DNA of 64,000 nt, taken from Gnetum montanum (lineage: Eukaryota > Streptophyta > Gnetopsida > Gnetales > Gnetaceae). The notes under the pieces were generated by a model. That model was not told the origin of the DNA. It did no database searches and worked only from the letters and a program-made list of their open reading frames with translations. Below are positions 20,825 to 30,904 of the stretch, in pieces. The position numbers and the translations under genes are program-made. Where the stretch lies: contig MNCI01036292.1 in NCBI GenBank assembly GCA_015680685.1, positions 815,026-879,025 of the forward strand. The letters are read 5' to 3'. The stretch's first letter is position 1. Each line of letters opens with the position of its first letter.

Positions 20825-21400
20825 TCATACTACGTCCTTTTGTGCATTCGTTAGATGTTGCGGTGTTTCACCATGTAGAATGTACTCTTTTATGTGATCA
20901 TACCATTCTACTGTGTATGTTGTACTAATGGATGCAATCGGTAATTCATCGGGAGTATCAGTTATGGGTTTAGCACAACTAATTATAGAACTAGGCAACG
21001 TGTGGAACATGTTTGGCGATATGTTTAGAGCTAATGTGGCAAGTGCATCTGCAATGGTGTTATCGTTTCTAGAAACATGTTGCACATCTATGTTTGTGAG
21101 TTGTTTCAGCAAGTGTTTTGTCAAGTTGCAGTATGGTTGTAAGTGCAAAGCTTTACATGCATATACGCCCATGACCTAATTAATAACTAACTATGAGTTG
21201 CCTCTAACTAGGAGACGTGTGATGTTTGAAGCTAGTGCTTCCATGAGACCTCTAAGGAGACCTTCATACTCTACTATGTTGTTGGTACAGTGAAAGTTAA
21301 AATGATAAGAAAAGGATCGGATCTCCCCAAAGGGATAGGTGATGATGGCGGTAGCACTTCCCCCTCGAGAGGTGGATGCTCCATCAAAGTTCAAAATGAC
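20825..21400 (-). pseudogene. Element B second RNase H (archaeal type)
   Basis: Two frames, 21394-21191 and 21172-20825. Motifs: MNFDGASTSRGG (first Asp), NIVEYEGLLRGL (Glu), VRGNS (third acidic position, changed from Asp to Asn, followed by a TAG) and NDNTIADALATLAL (last Asp). It is collinear with the open copy in A at 7611-8555 and the partial copy in C at 39613. A linker (VEWYDHIKEYILHGE) leads into integrase. Confidence 0.8.
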
Positions 21401-21555
21401 ACTATGTCTATCACACTCACATTTTCATCAGGGAACTTTGGCTCTATCATTGCTTGATCATGAGTTGGTGATGCAGTCATTTGAGTTACTATAGCTTGAC
21501 CCTTGACTGATAACTGCGCTATGTAGTGTAGGTCAAACTCAGCTATCATGGCTTT

Positions 21556-21885
21556 CTAGCGAGCTATCTTACTTGATTCATAAATGTTGCCTATGATAGC
21601 TCTGAGCACATTATCCTTATAGATTATATTGACTTGGTTGCGGAAGAGGTAATTTCGCCATTTCTTTAAGGAAAAGATAAGGACTAAACATGACCTTTCC
21701 ACCTCATTGAACTTCTTCTCATGGGCTACTAATGCATGGCTTAAGTAATAAACAAGAATTTTGGTTCCATCATCTCGTTTCTGGTAAAGCATGGACGTGA
21801 TTGATGAGTCCAATGTCACGAGATAGATGTAGAATAGTTTATCATTTTGAGGTGGATAAACTATCGGTAATTGAGTCAGTGTCAT
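21556..21885 (-). CDS. Element B gypsy RNase H
   Basis: A 109-codon frame: QLPIVYPPQNDKLFYIYL, VTLDSSITSMLYQ, YYLSHALVAHEKKFNEVER and LKKWRNYLFRNQVNIIY. This is the ordinary Ty3/gypsy RNase H that follows RT. The first Asp and the Glu-containing helix are visible. It is the segment deleted from element A. Confidence 0.75.
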   Translation of the reverse strand: MTLTQLPIVYPPQNDKLFYIYLVTLDSSITSMLYQKRDDGTKILVYYLSHALVAHEKKFNEVERSCLVLIFSLKKWRNYLFRNQVNIIYKDNVLRAIIGNIYESSKIAR

Positions 21886-22974
21886 TTTGATATTGTCAAA
21901 AGCTTCCTAGCATTGTGGGTCCATTCAAAATGTACATTCTTGCGTAGCAAGTGGTTCATAGGTTTCAGCTTGTCCATCAGTTTTTCTAAGGAATGCTTGA
22001 TGGACTATAATCTACCTTCTAGACCTCGAAGTTCAGTAAGGTTGCTTGGTGGTTGCAGGTTTGTAATAGCCTTCACCTTATCAGGGTCTACTCGAATTCC
22101 TGCTTCTGAAACTATGAATCCTAGCATTTTGACTGATTTGACCCTGAAGATGCATTTCTTTGGGTTCAGTCTAAGCTTGTATTTTAAACAATGCTTGAGT
22201 ACCAAGTCCAAGTCCTGTATGTGTTGCTGTTATGTCTTCGATTTTACGGCTATATCGTCTACGTAATCATTGAGTGAGTGAAGGATGTAATCACTAAAAA
22301 TGAATGTCATTGCTCTCTACCGACATTCTTCAAGCTGAATGGCATCATTGTATAGCAAAAGGTACCCCATCGTGTCATGAAGGTCATCCTAAGCTGATGT
22401 TACAGGTTGATCCGTATCTGATTATATCCTGAAAAGCCATCCATAAAAGGAAACAGAGTATGCCCCGCACAATGCTTGGTAGCGGGAAGTCATCCTTTAT
22501 GGTTGCGATGTTGAGGTTCTGAAAGTCTATGCGTAAGCAAATGCTTCTATTCTTATTTGGGACAATAACCATGTTGGAAACCCAGTCAGCGTAGTCAATA
22601 GCCTAAATAAAACCAGCTTGATAAAGTTTAGTGATCTCATGGCAAACTGCCAGTGCTACCTCTGCTTTGACCTTGTGTGCTTTCTATTTCACTGGTCTTA
22701 ACTTGGGATCGAGTATAATGTTGTGTTGGACAATGCGAGGATCTATTCCAGGCATGTCATTGTAAGACCAAGCGAATTCTTTCATGTTGTCTTGAAGCAC
22801 GTGTTCTATGTTCTTGGCAAGTTGAGGTTGTAATAGTGTGCTCAATTTTAATACCTTAACTTCACCGTCAGGCATAGTTATGGGGGTTTCAGTTAAAGGG
22901 TCTTCAGTGATGCTATCAGCTTCTATGTCCAAATATTTTTTCATACCTTCATAGTTGTCTAATGTTTGTTGCAT
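21886..22974 (-). pseudogene. Element B reverse transcriptase
   Basis: Blocks in order on the minus strand: FAWSYNDMPGIDPRIVQH (22800-22740), a MVIVPNKNRSICLRIDFQ block, GFSGYNQIRINL, the polymerase motif DYVDDIAVK (about 22240-22270), LGFIVSEAGIRVDPDKVKAI and LTELRGLEGRL (22140-22005). Stops and frame changes separate 22974-22684, 22572-22384 and 22211-22005. The upstream 80 residues are the acidic linker found before RT in Tat-like elements. Confidence 0.8.
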
Positions 22975-23187
22975 TGAGGCTACAAATGTGTCCTCTGTTG
23001 GTGGACCTACATTGATAGAATTTATGTTGATTTCTCATATGATCTTTCCATGTGATCCATCGATGGTCAATGGTGTGAATAGATACTTGCAATCCATCGT
23101 GGTTGCTCTTGCCAATAAACAAGGAGAAAAGTCAGCTAGGGGGTTTTTATGCTTTCCAGGCAATGTAGATCATGTGTATGTTTAACA

Positions 23188-24357
23188 GTGACTCAGGTAT
23201 GCAGTGGTAGTTTATCGTCGTACCTGGACTCATGGCAGTTGAAGGCCTTACCAGGCCGGTTGTGGTAGTTTAAGGCCTTACCAGGCTAGTTGTGGTAGTT
23301 TAAGGCCTTACCAGGCTAGTTGTGATGGTTCGTTTATGATGTCTATGTTGGTTGCATGATTTGTAACCATTACTAAGTGTGAGACTGCAAGATGAGGAGT
23401 ATGCACCGAGGTGTTTAGTTTAGGTAACAGGAGTTTCTATGTAAGGGGATATTTCATGTGGGTAATGTTTAGCCTAGTACATAGTTATCTTTACCTCTGG
23501 TTGTGTTCAATGTGAATGCAGGGTTGAAACCCCAGTGTGAAGGGTTCAGCGTGAACGCAAGTTCAGTGTGAACACAGGGTTCAACGTGAATGCAAGGTTC
23601 AGTGTGAACATAGGGTTCATCATGAACATAGCGTGCAAAGTTGGGCAATGGTAAGCGAGCGAAAGGCCAGGGAAGGAAGGAGCCCAATTTGACCTTTGCC
23701 AAGGAGATCAAGGTGATGCTCTGGTGCCTACCCAAACCTATGATCCCATCATGATCTAGATCGATGTGCCGGTAGGCATTGATCCTCTGACAAAATTTGT
23801 ATTTTTGCTTATTGCTTCCCTTACTATTTTCTGTAAATTTACACTCATTTTCCTTTCTTCATGTTGGCATATTATGTGAGTCCTTGCCTGTTTCCATAGC
23901 ATAGATGTTAGCGTGCAGGGTAGCGTCCACGTTTGTTCCTTCACGTGCAAAATGTTTCATGTCTGGCAATCTTGGTTACATATTTGGCATGCAGGATGGG
24001 GCCAAAATGTTTAGCGTGTAGGGTTTGCATGCCCACAATCTAGCATGCAGGGTCTGCATGCTGAGGTTTCCAGTGTGCAGTGCTTGTGTGCCCACGTTCC
24101 AGCATGCAGCGTCTGCACGCTGAGGTTTCTCGCATGCAAGATCTACATGCCCATGTTCCAGCGTGTAGGGTTTGCATGGTGAGATTTCCAGCATGCCGGG
24201 TCTACACACTGAGATTTCCAATGTGTAAGGTCTGCACACTAAGTGTGAAGGGCCTTCACGCTGAGCGTGAATGAAAATAGTTTTTTGCAAGTGTTGGCCC
24301 CTAGCGTGAAACTTTATTTTTGTGTGGTTTATTTACCTTGGTTCTTGAATACTTGTA
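23188..24357. repeat. Repeat-rich spacer between RT of B and the antisense gene
   Basis: Non-coding. Four boundary-motif copies lie at 23208-23319 (three nearly identical, GTAGTTTAAGGCCTTACCAG). A 22-26-bp array with core TTCAGYGTGAACRCAGGG is at 23510-23640. A second array at 23880-24260 repeats AGCGTGCAGGGTCTGCATGC and TGAGGTTTCCAG. Its position directly upstream of the antisense gene makes it a candidate promoter region for that gene (inference). Confidence 0.6.
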
Positions 24358-24982
24358 GGGATCCCAAACCTTTCCTCCAAGTGGTGGAGCTTGTTGGGGT
24401 TCTGGCATGGTTTGGGCCTATTGATTCTAATGAACTGGCTCTCGATATGACTATTGATCGAAATGGGGTATGGTTTAGAATGGGTGTCAACGAGTTTCTT
24501 ACCTTTATCATGGTCTCACCTAAGTGAAAAATTAGCATGGAGTGTCCTTGAGACTATTTTACCGAGATCCTCAAATGGCATTATGGCTTTCATGGTGGAC
24601 GTCGATGAGGGATTGCTTACAATTGAGGATGGTCCCTCTGGAGGGCCTAGATCTACCCATCCATTATCACGTGTATGGGACCTATTATCACATGGCCCTG
24701 AGTTCATCAACAACACATTATTCCTGGATTCTCGTGCACACACCTTGTTACAGAATCCTCCTAGAATGGTGTACAAGGTAGAGAGATAAGGCTGTTTAAT
24801 TTATCGTTTCTATTTTGATGCTTAGTGGTTGTTCATGTTTTGACCATTGTTTCTTTGCAGGCCTCAATTTGATAAAGAAGGAGTGTGCATAGATGATGAT
24901 GGACTCGCAGTGGCTCATACCACCTTAGAGGCTTTCATGGTGGGTCCCACTCTCCATGGTGCCATGTTAGCCCAAACTAAGG

Positions 24983-26278
24983 GTGAAATTGTTCATTTTC
25001 ACAAATGATATTCTAGGGCGCTTGCACAATGTAAGGCTCGGGGGTGGCTGCATGGGGATTGGTCTTGTAGTGGGCCAGTTTTCCCATGCGATGCTGATTT
25101 GGCATCTAACGATCCTAATCCATTATCTAACGGTAATTAATAGTATTTTTGATGCTTCACGTTTGTTTTTTTTTGGTACATCATTGGTTATATTGACTCC
25201 ATGGTGTTACCTTATGCATACAGTGGATGTCCCCCGTAGTGGAGTCACTATCACAACCAGGCGGACTGAGAGCACCTTAGCCATGAAATTTGTGGAGATC
25301 AGTGATGCGCAACGATGGCTGTGTGATAAGTCACCACCACATATTATCAGTTGTTTGAGTGATGCCGGCCTCATGGAGTTATTTACTGCCCTAAGTCCTG
25401 ATGTCTCTATGATCGAGATGATTGTGATCATTGATTCTTTCAACGAAAAAATTACTTGCTATAGAACTCACATCAAGGGATTTAAAGTAGCTTTCCATCT
25501 GTCGGTGGAGTTCTTTTCAGACTTCTTTGATGTACCGACAGATGGGGCTGGAGTGATTTTGGATAGAGCACAAAAAGAGATCCATGTTGTTTGTGAATTG
25601 GAGCACTGGTTGGGTGTTCTTAAAGGTGGTAAGGGATTCCCTATGCAGGGAAAATCAAAAGTGACTGAAGTAAATGAGCTATATCCCCTGTTTAGAGCAC
25701 GAGTGTTTCCCAAGTCCCTTTCCCAAGTGAAGACTTTTGAGGTAGAATCTGTGTGTATCATGCACATGATTCTGGAGACTAGGGTACGTTATAATTTGGC
25801 CCAGTTTTTACTTTCAGGTTTCCACGGGGAGATAGTGAGTTTGTGTTCGAACATTAAGGTGCAGTCCCATTTCACCTTTGCATTCTTCACCGGTTACTTG
25901 CACCGACTAGCTAAAATTCTGGTTTTTCGTGCAGACAACAAGTACGTGTTAAGGGATTGTGGCCAACTATCTTACCCATGGATTCGTCACCTGTTTGAGG
26001 TGGCCAAATCTCAAGATGGTCCCGAGGGAATTGACAAATCGATTTCTATTACAATGGAGGGATCATTTGGCCATTCAATTCATACGCGTGACAGTGTAGG
26101 GTTGGAACCAGGTTGTGTGCCCTACACTACTAGGAGAGTCAATCGGGTAATCAAGGAAATAATCGGGAAGGTGAAATGCAAAGTTCAAAAACCTAAGCGC
26201 TCTAGAGAGGTTGCTCCAACTGTAGATGAACCAAAAGTGAAACGTATACGATTTCAAATGCCTGCACGGGGTAAGTAA
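24983..26278 (+). CDS. Main open exon of the B cargo gene
   Basis: A 431-codon open frame. Its first ~80 codons read through the preceding intron; the exon proper is 25224-26270 (about 349 residues). Visible features: LSDAGLMELFTALSPDVSMI, an FFSDFFDVPTDG block, HWLGVLKGGKGFP, NELYPLFRARVFPKS, FAFFTGYLHRLAKILVF, YPWIRHLFEVAKSQDGPEGI, and a Lys/Arg-rich C-terminus (KCKVQKPKRSREV...KVKRIRF) that could be a nuclear localisation signal. The AGL...D...FFDVPTDG spacing loosely recalls the plant mobile domain (AG..L...LGLPVDG); this needs a profile search. No transposase, kinase or protease motif is seen. Confidence 0.7.
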   Translation: MKLFIFTNDILGRLHNVRLGGGCMGIGLVVGQFSHAMLIWHLTILIHYLTVINSIFDASRLFFFGTSLVILTPWCYLMHTVDVPRSGVTITTRRTESTLAMKFVEISDAQRWLCDKSPPHIISCLSDAGLMELFTALSPDVSMIEMIVIIDSFNEKITCYRTHIKGFKVAFHLSVEFFSDFFDVPTDGAGVILDRAQKEIHVVCELEHWLGVLKGGKGFPMQGKSKVTEVNELYPLFRARVFPKSLSQVKTFEVESVCIMHMILETRVRYNLAQFLLSGFHGEIVSLCSNIKVQSHFTFAFFTGYLHRLAKILVFRADNKYVLRDCGQLSYPWIRHLFEVAKSQDGPEGIDKSISITMEGSFGHSIHTRDSVGLEPGCVPYTTRRVNRVIKEIIGKVKCKVQKPKRSREVAPTVDEPKVKRIRFQMPARGK

Positions 26279-27311
26279 GCCTGATTCACTCATTTCTTGT
26301 TGTTTTATTATCATTATTATTTATTTTATCTAATTTTTCTGATCATTTATGCGAAACTAATGTTGAACTTATGAATGTTCGTTAGAGTTGTCTACCGAAG
26401 TAAGGAGAGAGGAGTTAGTTACGATCATCAAGGAGGAAGAGATCCAAACGAACTTAGATGAGGAGGATGAAGCGGGAAACAACGAGATGGAAGTCCCCTT
26501 CCATCTAAGGGAAGAAGCAAAAGAGTGAAAGGGAGACACCACAGAAAAGGGTCACATCGATGATCAGCATGGAATTGACGAGATTTTTGATGGTTTCCTC
26601 AGAGGAAGGTTAGACCTTGGTGATCCACCGAATCGGGAAGAAGACAGAGATTTTAGTATGCTCTCCTTATTATGTTTTATATATTTTTTTTAGTGTTTGA
26701 ATTGTTCTTTTGATTATTCAGAGTTTTAACTTTATGTTTTTCCTGCTACCAAGCAAAAATGTTGAAACTAGGACGATTCCTAATGTCCGTTTGGAAATAC
26801 CTATGATGAAGACTCCAATGGAAATGACTGCCAAAGTTGACCCGTCTCCTTCAAATGAACCATTTACTTGGATCGAGATGCCAAGCAAGATGGATTTTGT
26901 CCTTGGTATCATTGATGAGGTAATTGATCACATCCAACAAGCTCATCCTGAAATAGGTACCTATGTCTTAAGCATTTTGAGTCCTTCGGTTTTTTTTTCG
27001 CACTCGTTTCTATTGTCCAATGTCTAATGTATATTTTTTTCATGTGGATAGGGGCTAAACTGAAGTGGGATCCATCTGAGGCCACTTGTATTGATATTCT
27101 ACCTACACTACCACCAAAGATTGAGCAAGCACCGAGATAGATCTATGATGAGGTGGCAAAATGTGTGGTGTAGAATGCTAAGTCTCTTTGGACCTATAGA
27201 CATTCCATTAAGAAACTATGGTTACAGATTCAGGCAGGGGAAAGAGATATTGCCAGGATAACGGCAGAACGAGATGACTTTAAGTCACGCTATGAGTTTG
27301 CCTCGACAAGG

Positions 27312-27806
27312 TTGACAGGTGTTCATTCTTGGCAAACCTCTGAGATTACTTATACTAGGTATTGGAATTTATTGAATTGCCAAGTAACCATGACTTGGGA
27401 ACTAGCGGAGCGTAAGGCGCAGATAGACTTGCTAAATGTCAAATGTCAGGATTGGAAAGCTTTCATGTCTAAGGTGCAGAAATGGGGTCAAGATGAAAAG
27501 ACGCATAAGTATCATTACAAAAATTCATTAAAGGAGAAATCCATAGAGAAGCATTAGCTGGAGATGTTTGTACAGGGTTTAGGCTTACGATCTTCATTTG
27601 ATGCCTTCGCTAAGCATACAGTGGTAGAGATGGAATTTCGCAAGAGGGTTATTACTATAGCTTTTGGAGAGGTCTCTGTGGGTGAGTTTCCTCTTAAACA
27701 TCCTACATGGTCTTCTGTGGAGAAAGGGGAGGCCTTAGCCAACATTGATCTAGATCTTGATGGGACCAATTGGGCAAGTGTCCCTGAAGAAGAAATTCTT
27801 CATTGA
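27312..27806 (+). pseudogene. Coiled-coil and C-terminal exon of the B cargo gene
   Basis: Two abutting frames (27312-27557 and 27564-27806) separated by a TAG are the second half of the sixth exon. The first is helical and charged (WELAERKAQIDLLNVKCQDW); the second has EFRKRVITIAFGEVSVGEF and WASVPEEEILH. The A counterpart aligns over YAHYW...CELVEQ...MDLLAQK with several stops. It is followed by a GTAAGT donor (27837) and a short acidic last exon. Confidence 0.6.
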
Positions 27807-28028
27807 TTGGAGTTTGGTCTACGAGGATCTTCTTCGGTAAGTCGTTTATACTTGTCAATTTTGTTTATTTTTTTTAGCAGAAAATGTCATCTTTCTTTGT
27901 TAATTATTTTCTTTTACCTTTTACAGAGTCATGGCGATGATGGTGGCCGGGAAGGTGGCCCTAGTGGAGTGGGGCAAAGTGATGCGGAGGAGCCCGAAGA
28001 TCAAGCCCCTCCTGGATTTGATGCCTAG

Positions 28029-28692
28029 TTTTGAATTGATGGCTTTTTGTTAAAGTGATTATGTATATGATCTATGTATTGGTGGGGAAATTATGCCAAG
28101 TTGTGATTTTACTTTGATACATTTATACAATTTTTTTGATTGAGTTTTCTGTTCATCATTTTTTTTATTTGAATTTTGAGTTTGTTTGAACACTGATAAG
28201 CATAGATTTGAAGTGAAGATTTTTTTTGTTCTTTTGGTTGTTTAAATGTAAACATGATGTAGTAGTGTAAAATGTTTTTGTTCATTTTGTTGGTTAAGTG
28301 TAATTTCTAAAGTAGGAATGCAAGTAGGAATATAATTGTAATTGAAGCATAATCATGTAAAAGGGGAATGTGAAGGAAAACTGTAACTGATAACGCAACA
28401 ATGTAAGCATAAATTTGAACAGTGAACTTGAATTGAGAGAAAAAAAATGTAATAAAATGCTCTAGTTTAATGCCATTTCGAGCCATGTGCACATGTGTGT
28501 CAATTTAAAGTCATGACGGACTGTAGTCTTGATGTTCTATTTTAAGGCCATTTCGGGCCCCATGCCCTAAACACGAGAATTTTCAAGTGATACTGATGGG
28601 TTTCTTGGTAAACCGGCCATTTCTAGTCATGGCTAGTTTTATGTCATTGCAAACATGTGATAGTTTAATGTCATTTCGGCGATGAATATAGT
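28029..28692. repeat. Boundary motif array between antisense gene and protease of B
   Basis: Non-coding, AT-rich to about 28440. Motif copies follow at 28462-28484 (CTAGTTTAATGCCATTTCG, then AGCC), 28501-28521, 28537-28558, about 28632-28650 and 28660-28680. It is positionally equivalent to 15051-15159 in A. Confidence 0.65.
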
Positions 28693-29592
28693 TTAATGGT
28701 TTAGTAATTTTTTGATTTTTTTTAATTTAATGTTAGGTGTGGTTCTGAACTTAGCGTCTGCTTCACTGATCAATTTGAATGGTAATTTAGCCCAAGGGAT
28801 GTCTGGTGGAACAGGTGCTATGTTGGTGTCTTCTAGTGTTTCCATGTGTACAGTAGTTTCTATGTTTGTTGTAATTTTCAGGTTAGGCAGTATATGTACA
28901 GTTTTAGGTTCGGGTGTTTCTATGCTAGGTGAAATTTCTTTTACGTCTGATGGATCATTGTTTTTCCATTGTGTCATCCTATTGAGGCTCTTCAAACTTA
29001 ACCTCTGAGCCTTGGTTTGTATCCGTATAAGATGAGATGGTAGATGTAGTAGCATCCCCATGTATAACAATTTCACCACCTTCATAAGGTAGGTGAATTT
29101 CTTGGTGTATGGGGGAAGAGACTGCTTTGAGCTGGGCCAGCTAGGATCTTCCTAATATTAAATTGAACCCTGGCATTTCGTCAATGACAACAAAGTTAGC
29201 AGATGTGGGGAATCAATCCCCTGCTATAGATTCCAAAGTTATGATGCCTTTTACTACTACGCGTGATCCACTAAACAATTTTAAACATGTGGTGGAGGGT
29301 ACTATGTTTGTGGCAGCTCCGTCATCTACATGCACTCTATGTATGTTGAATTGATTTACTTATATCATTATGAACATAGGTGTTGTTGTCACTTCTCCTA
29401 TTTTCTCATCAATTTTGATGTTGCTAGTATGGAAGCCCAGTGATTTAGAAGACGATCCTTGAGGTGAATACATTACCATATGAATAGAAAGTTGATTCGA
29501 AGGTAAGTCTTCACTTACTGCGATTGATGTCCACATATGTACTAGGGCTTTGCGATGAGTTTGAGAAGCTAACATCAGGTCATATAGGCTTA
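28693..29592 (-). pseudogene. Element B aspartic protease
   Basis: Collinear with the A protease at 15466-16155. Blocks: SLYDLMLASQTHRKALVHMW, IHRVHVDDGAATNIVP (active site Asp-Asp-Gly, as in A), GFNLILGRS followed by a stop where A has Trp, and SSPIHQEIHLPYEGGEIVI. The longest frames are 29575-29360 and 29085-28693. The protease would release gag and pol products. Broken by at least three stops. Confidence 0.8.
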
Positions 29593-29605
29593 ATGAAGTG
29601 TTTTT

Positions 29606-30868
29606 CTATTTAAGTGCTTGCGTAACCTTTGTTAGGGCTATTGCTAAATCTTTACCGTTAGGTGTGTGCTTGTTAGTGGTTACCCGGTCCATCTGGCCCA
29701 ACAGTTTTATCTCATGTGTAGCTAGTTTGACGTTTTCTTCTGTAACCATTGATTTTGATGTATCATCCGTTCCTAATGATTCTCCCTTATAGCTCATGTT
29801 CAGTTTGTTATTAGGTGATGTCATGGGTACTGCACTTAATGGAGTAGGCCTAGGGGGTCCTAAGGTAAGCCGTTGATGTTCTTTCTCCAATCGTTCCCAT
29901 GTAGGCCTGTCTACCAGGCATTCCCGCATGTGGTACGGGGGAACATTTGGTTTCTGAACATTGGGTTTCTTTTGAACCCGTATGACGTATGGAGTAGGAC
30001 GGGGTTGCGATTGGATGGTTGAAGGTGGTTGAGTGTCAGGCTGCCTAGGCACCCTAACAACATACAAGGTCGGTCTATTTTGTGTTTGCGGAGTGGAAGA
30101 TTGGTGGCTATCAGGATGTTTGGGTATCCTAACAACATATGGAGTTGGTCTAGTTGGGGGTTGTACCTCTGTAGTTGTAACCACAGGTGGCACTCGGACT
30201 ACATAGGGAGCGGTCCGGGTAGGAGGTTGTGTGTTTGCGGTAGTAGCAGTAGGAGGCACATGCACTACGTATGGTTTATCTTGTGGTGGTATGGTAGAGG
30301 CTGCCACCACGGGAGGTATCCGAATGACATAGGGTCTTTGCGGGATAGGTAGGTTATATGGAGGGTATGATGATTGAGATGTGGGTGTTTGTGCAGTAGA
30401 AGGAATACGAACTACAAAGGGTCTCCTAGGTGTTTGCTGTTCATTATCCGAATAAATGGTGTTGATCCTAGGTGCTTCTTGTTCATTATCTAAGTAGATA
30501 GTGTTAATTACGTATGGTTCTTCCTTAGTATTTAGTGGGTCCTTATATACGCCCATGGATTGGTTTTGCAGTTGAACTGGGTTGGAATCATCGAAAGTTA
30601 TTTCACCCCTATCTATCATTTGTTGAATGTCTTGTTTCAGGGTGAAACAAAAATCAGTACCATGCCCATTACATTGATGGTACTCGCAAAACCTATCCAG
30701 CCTAAAGCCTTTTGGGACAACAGGCTCGTTAGGTGTAGCCAAGCTTGGATTCCTGACCAATTCACAGAATCGATCATGTTTTTGAATAGCTATAGGAGAC
30801 ATCTTCTTGTGTTTCATCATTCCATCCTTCAAAAGTTGGTCAAAGAGTTGAGAAGGCTTCACAGGCAA
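29606..30868 (-). CDS. Element B gag C-terminal part with PYVVRVP repeats
   Basis: A 420-codon open frame. Residues 35-90 hold a Cys/His segment (FCEYHQCNGHGTDFCFTLK, then DIQQMIDRGEI), the modified knuckle found in Tat/Athila-type gag. From about residue 150 to 310 a Pro/Thr/Gln-rich stretch contains seven copies of a motif close to PYVVRVP (PFVVRIP, PYVIRIP, PYVVHVP, PYVVRVP, PYVVRIP, LYVVRVP, PYVIRVQ) spaced 20-30 residues apart. Element A has the same unit only about twice (QPFVLRMPP, QPFIL). The repeat may bind RNA or partner gag molecules (inference). Confidence 0.8.
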   Translation of the reverse strand: MPVKPSQLFDQLLKDGMMKHKKMSPIAIQKHDRFCELVRNPSLATPNEPVVPKGFRLDRFCEYHQCNGHGTDFCFTLKQDIQQMIDRGEITFDDSNPVQLQNQSMGVYKDPLNTKEEPYVINTIYLDNEQEAPRINTIYSDNEQQTPRRPFVVRIPSTAQTPTSQSSYPPYNLPIPQRPYVIRIPPVVAASTIPPQDKPYVVHVPPTATTANTQPPTRTAPYVVRVPPVVTTTEVQPPTRPTPYVVRIPKHPDSHQSSTPQTQNRPTLYVVRVPRQPDTQPPSTIQSQPRPTPYVIRVQKKPNVQKPNVPPYHMRECLVDRPTWERLEKEHQRLTLGPPRPTPLSAVPMTSPNNKLNMSYKGESLGTDDTSKSMVTEENVKLATHEIKLLGQMDRVTTNKHTPNGKDLAIALTKVTQALK

Positions 30869-30904
30869 TGATGTGTATTGAGAGGGATCTTTCCTCTCAA
30901 AGTT

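Larger units (their letters stand above)
24358..28028 (+). pseudogene. Antisense intron-bearing cargo gene in element B
   Basis: Plus-strand gene between protease and RT of minus-strand element B. Candidate exons: 24358-24777 (ends AAG|GTAGAG), 24861-25132 (acceptor TTCTTTGCAG), 25224-26270 (ends GGG|GTAAGT), 26386-26655, ~26722-26956, 27052-27836 (ends TCG|GTAAGT), 27927-28028 (acceptor TTTTACAG). The order suggests a globular N-terminal half, an acidic/basic linker, a probable coiled coil (AERDDFKSRYEFASTRL) and an acidic Asp/Gly tail ending GFDA. In-frame stops occur at 25006, about 26526, 27137 and elsewhere, so this copy is probably dead. Protein family unknown; homologous to 10463-14836 in A. 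Confidence 0.7.

Noticed and set aside
23880-24260. Possible CRISPR-like regular repeat array
   Set aside because: Repeats are degenerate, without constant spacers, and the DNA is clearly plant retroelement; it is an ordinary tandem array.
30029-30352. 107-codon plus-strand frame opposite the B gag repeats
   Set aside because: Mirror of the repeated PYVVRVP coding sequence on the other strand; no independent signal.
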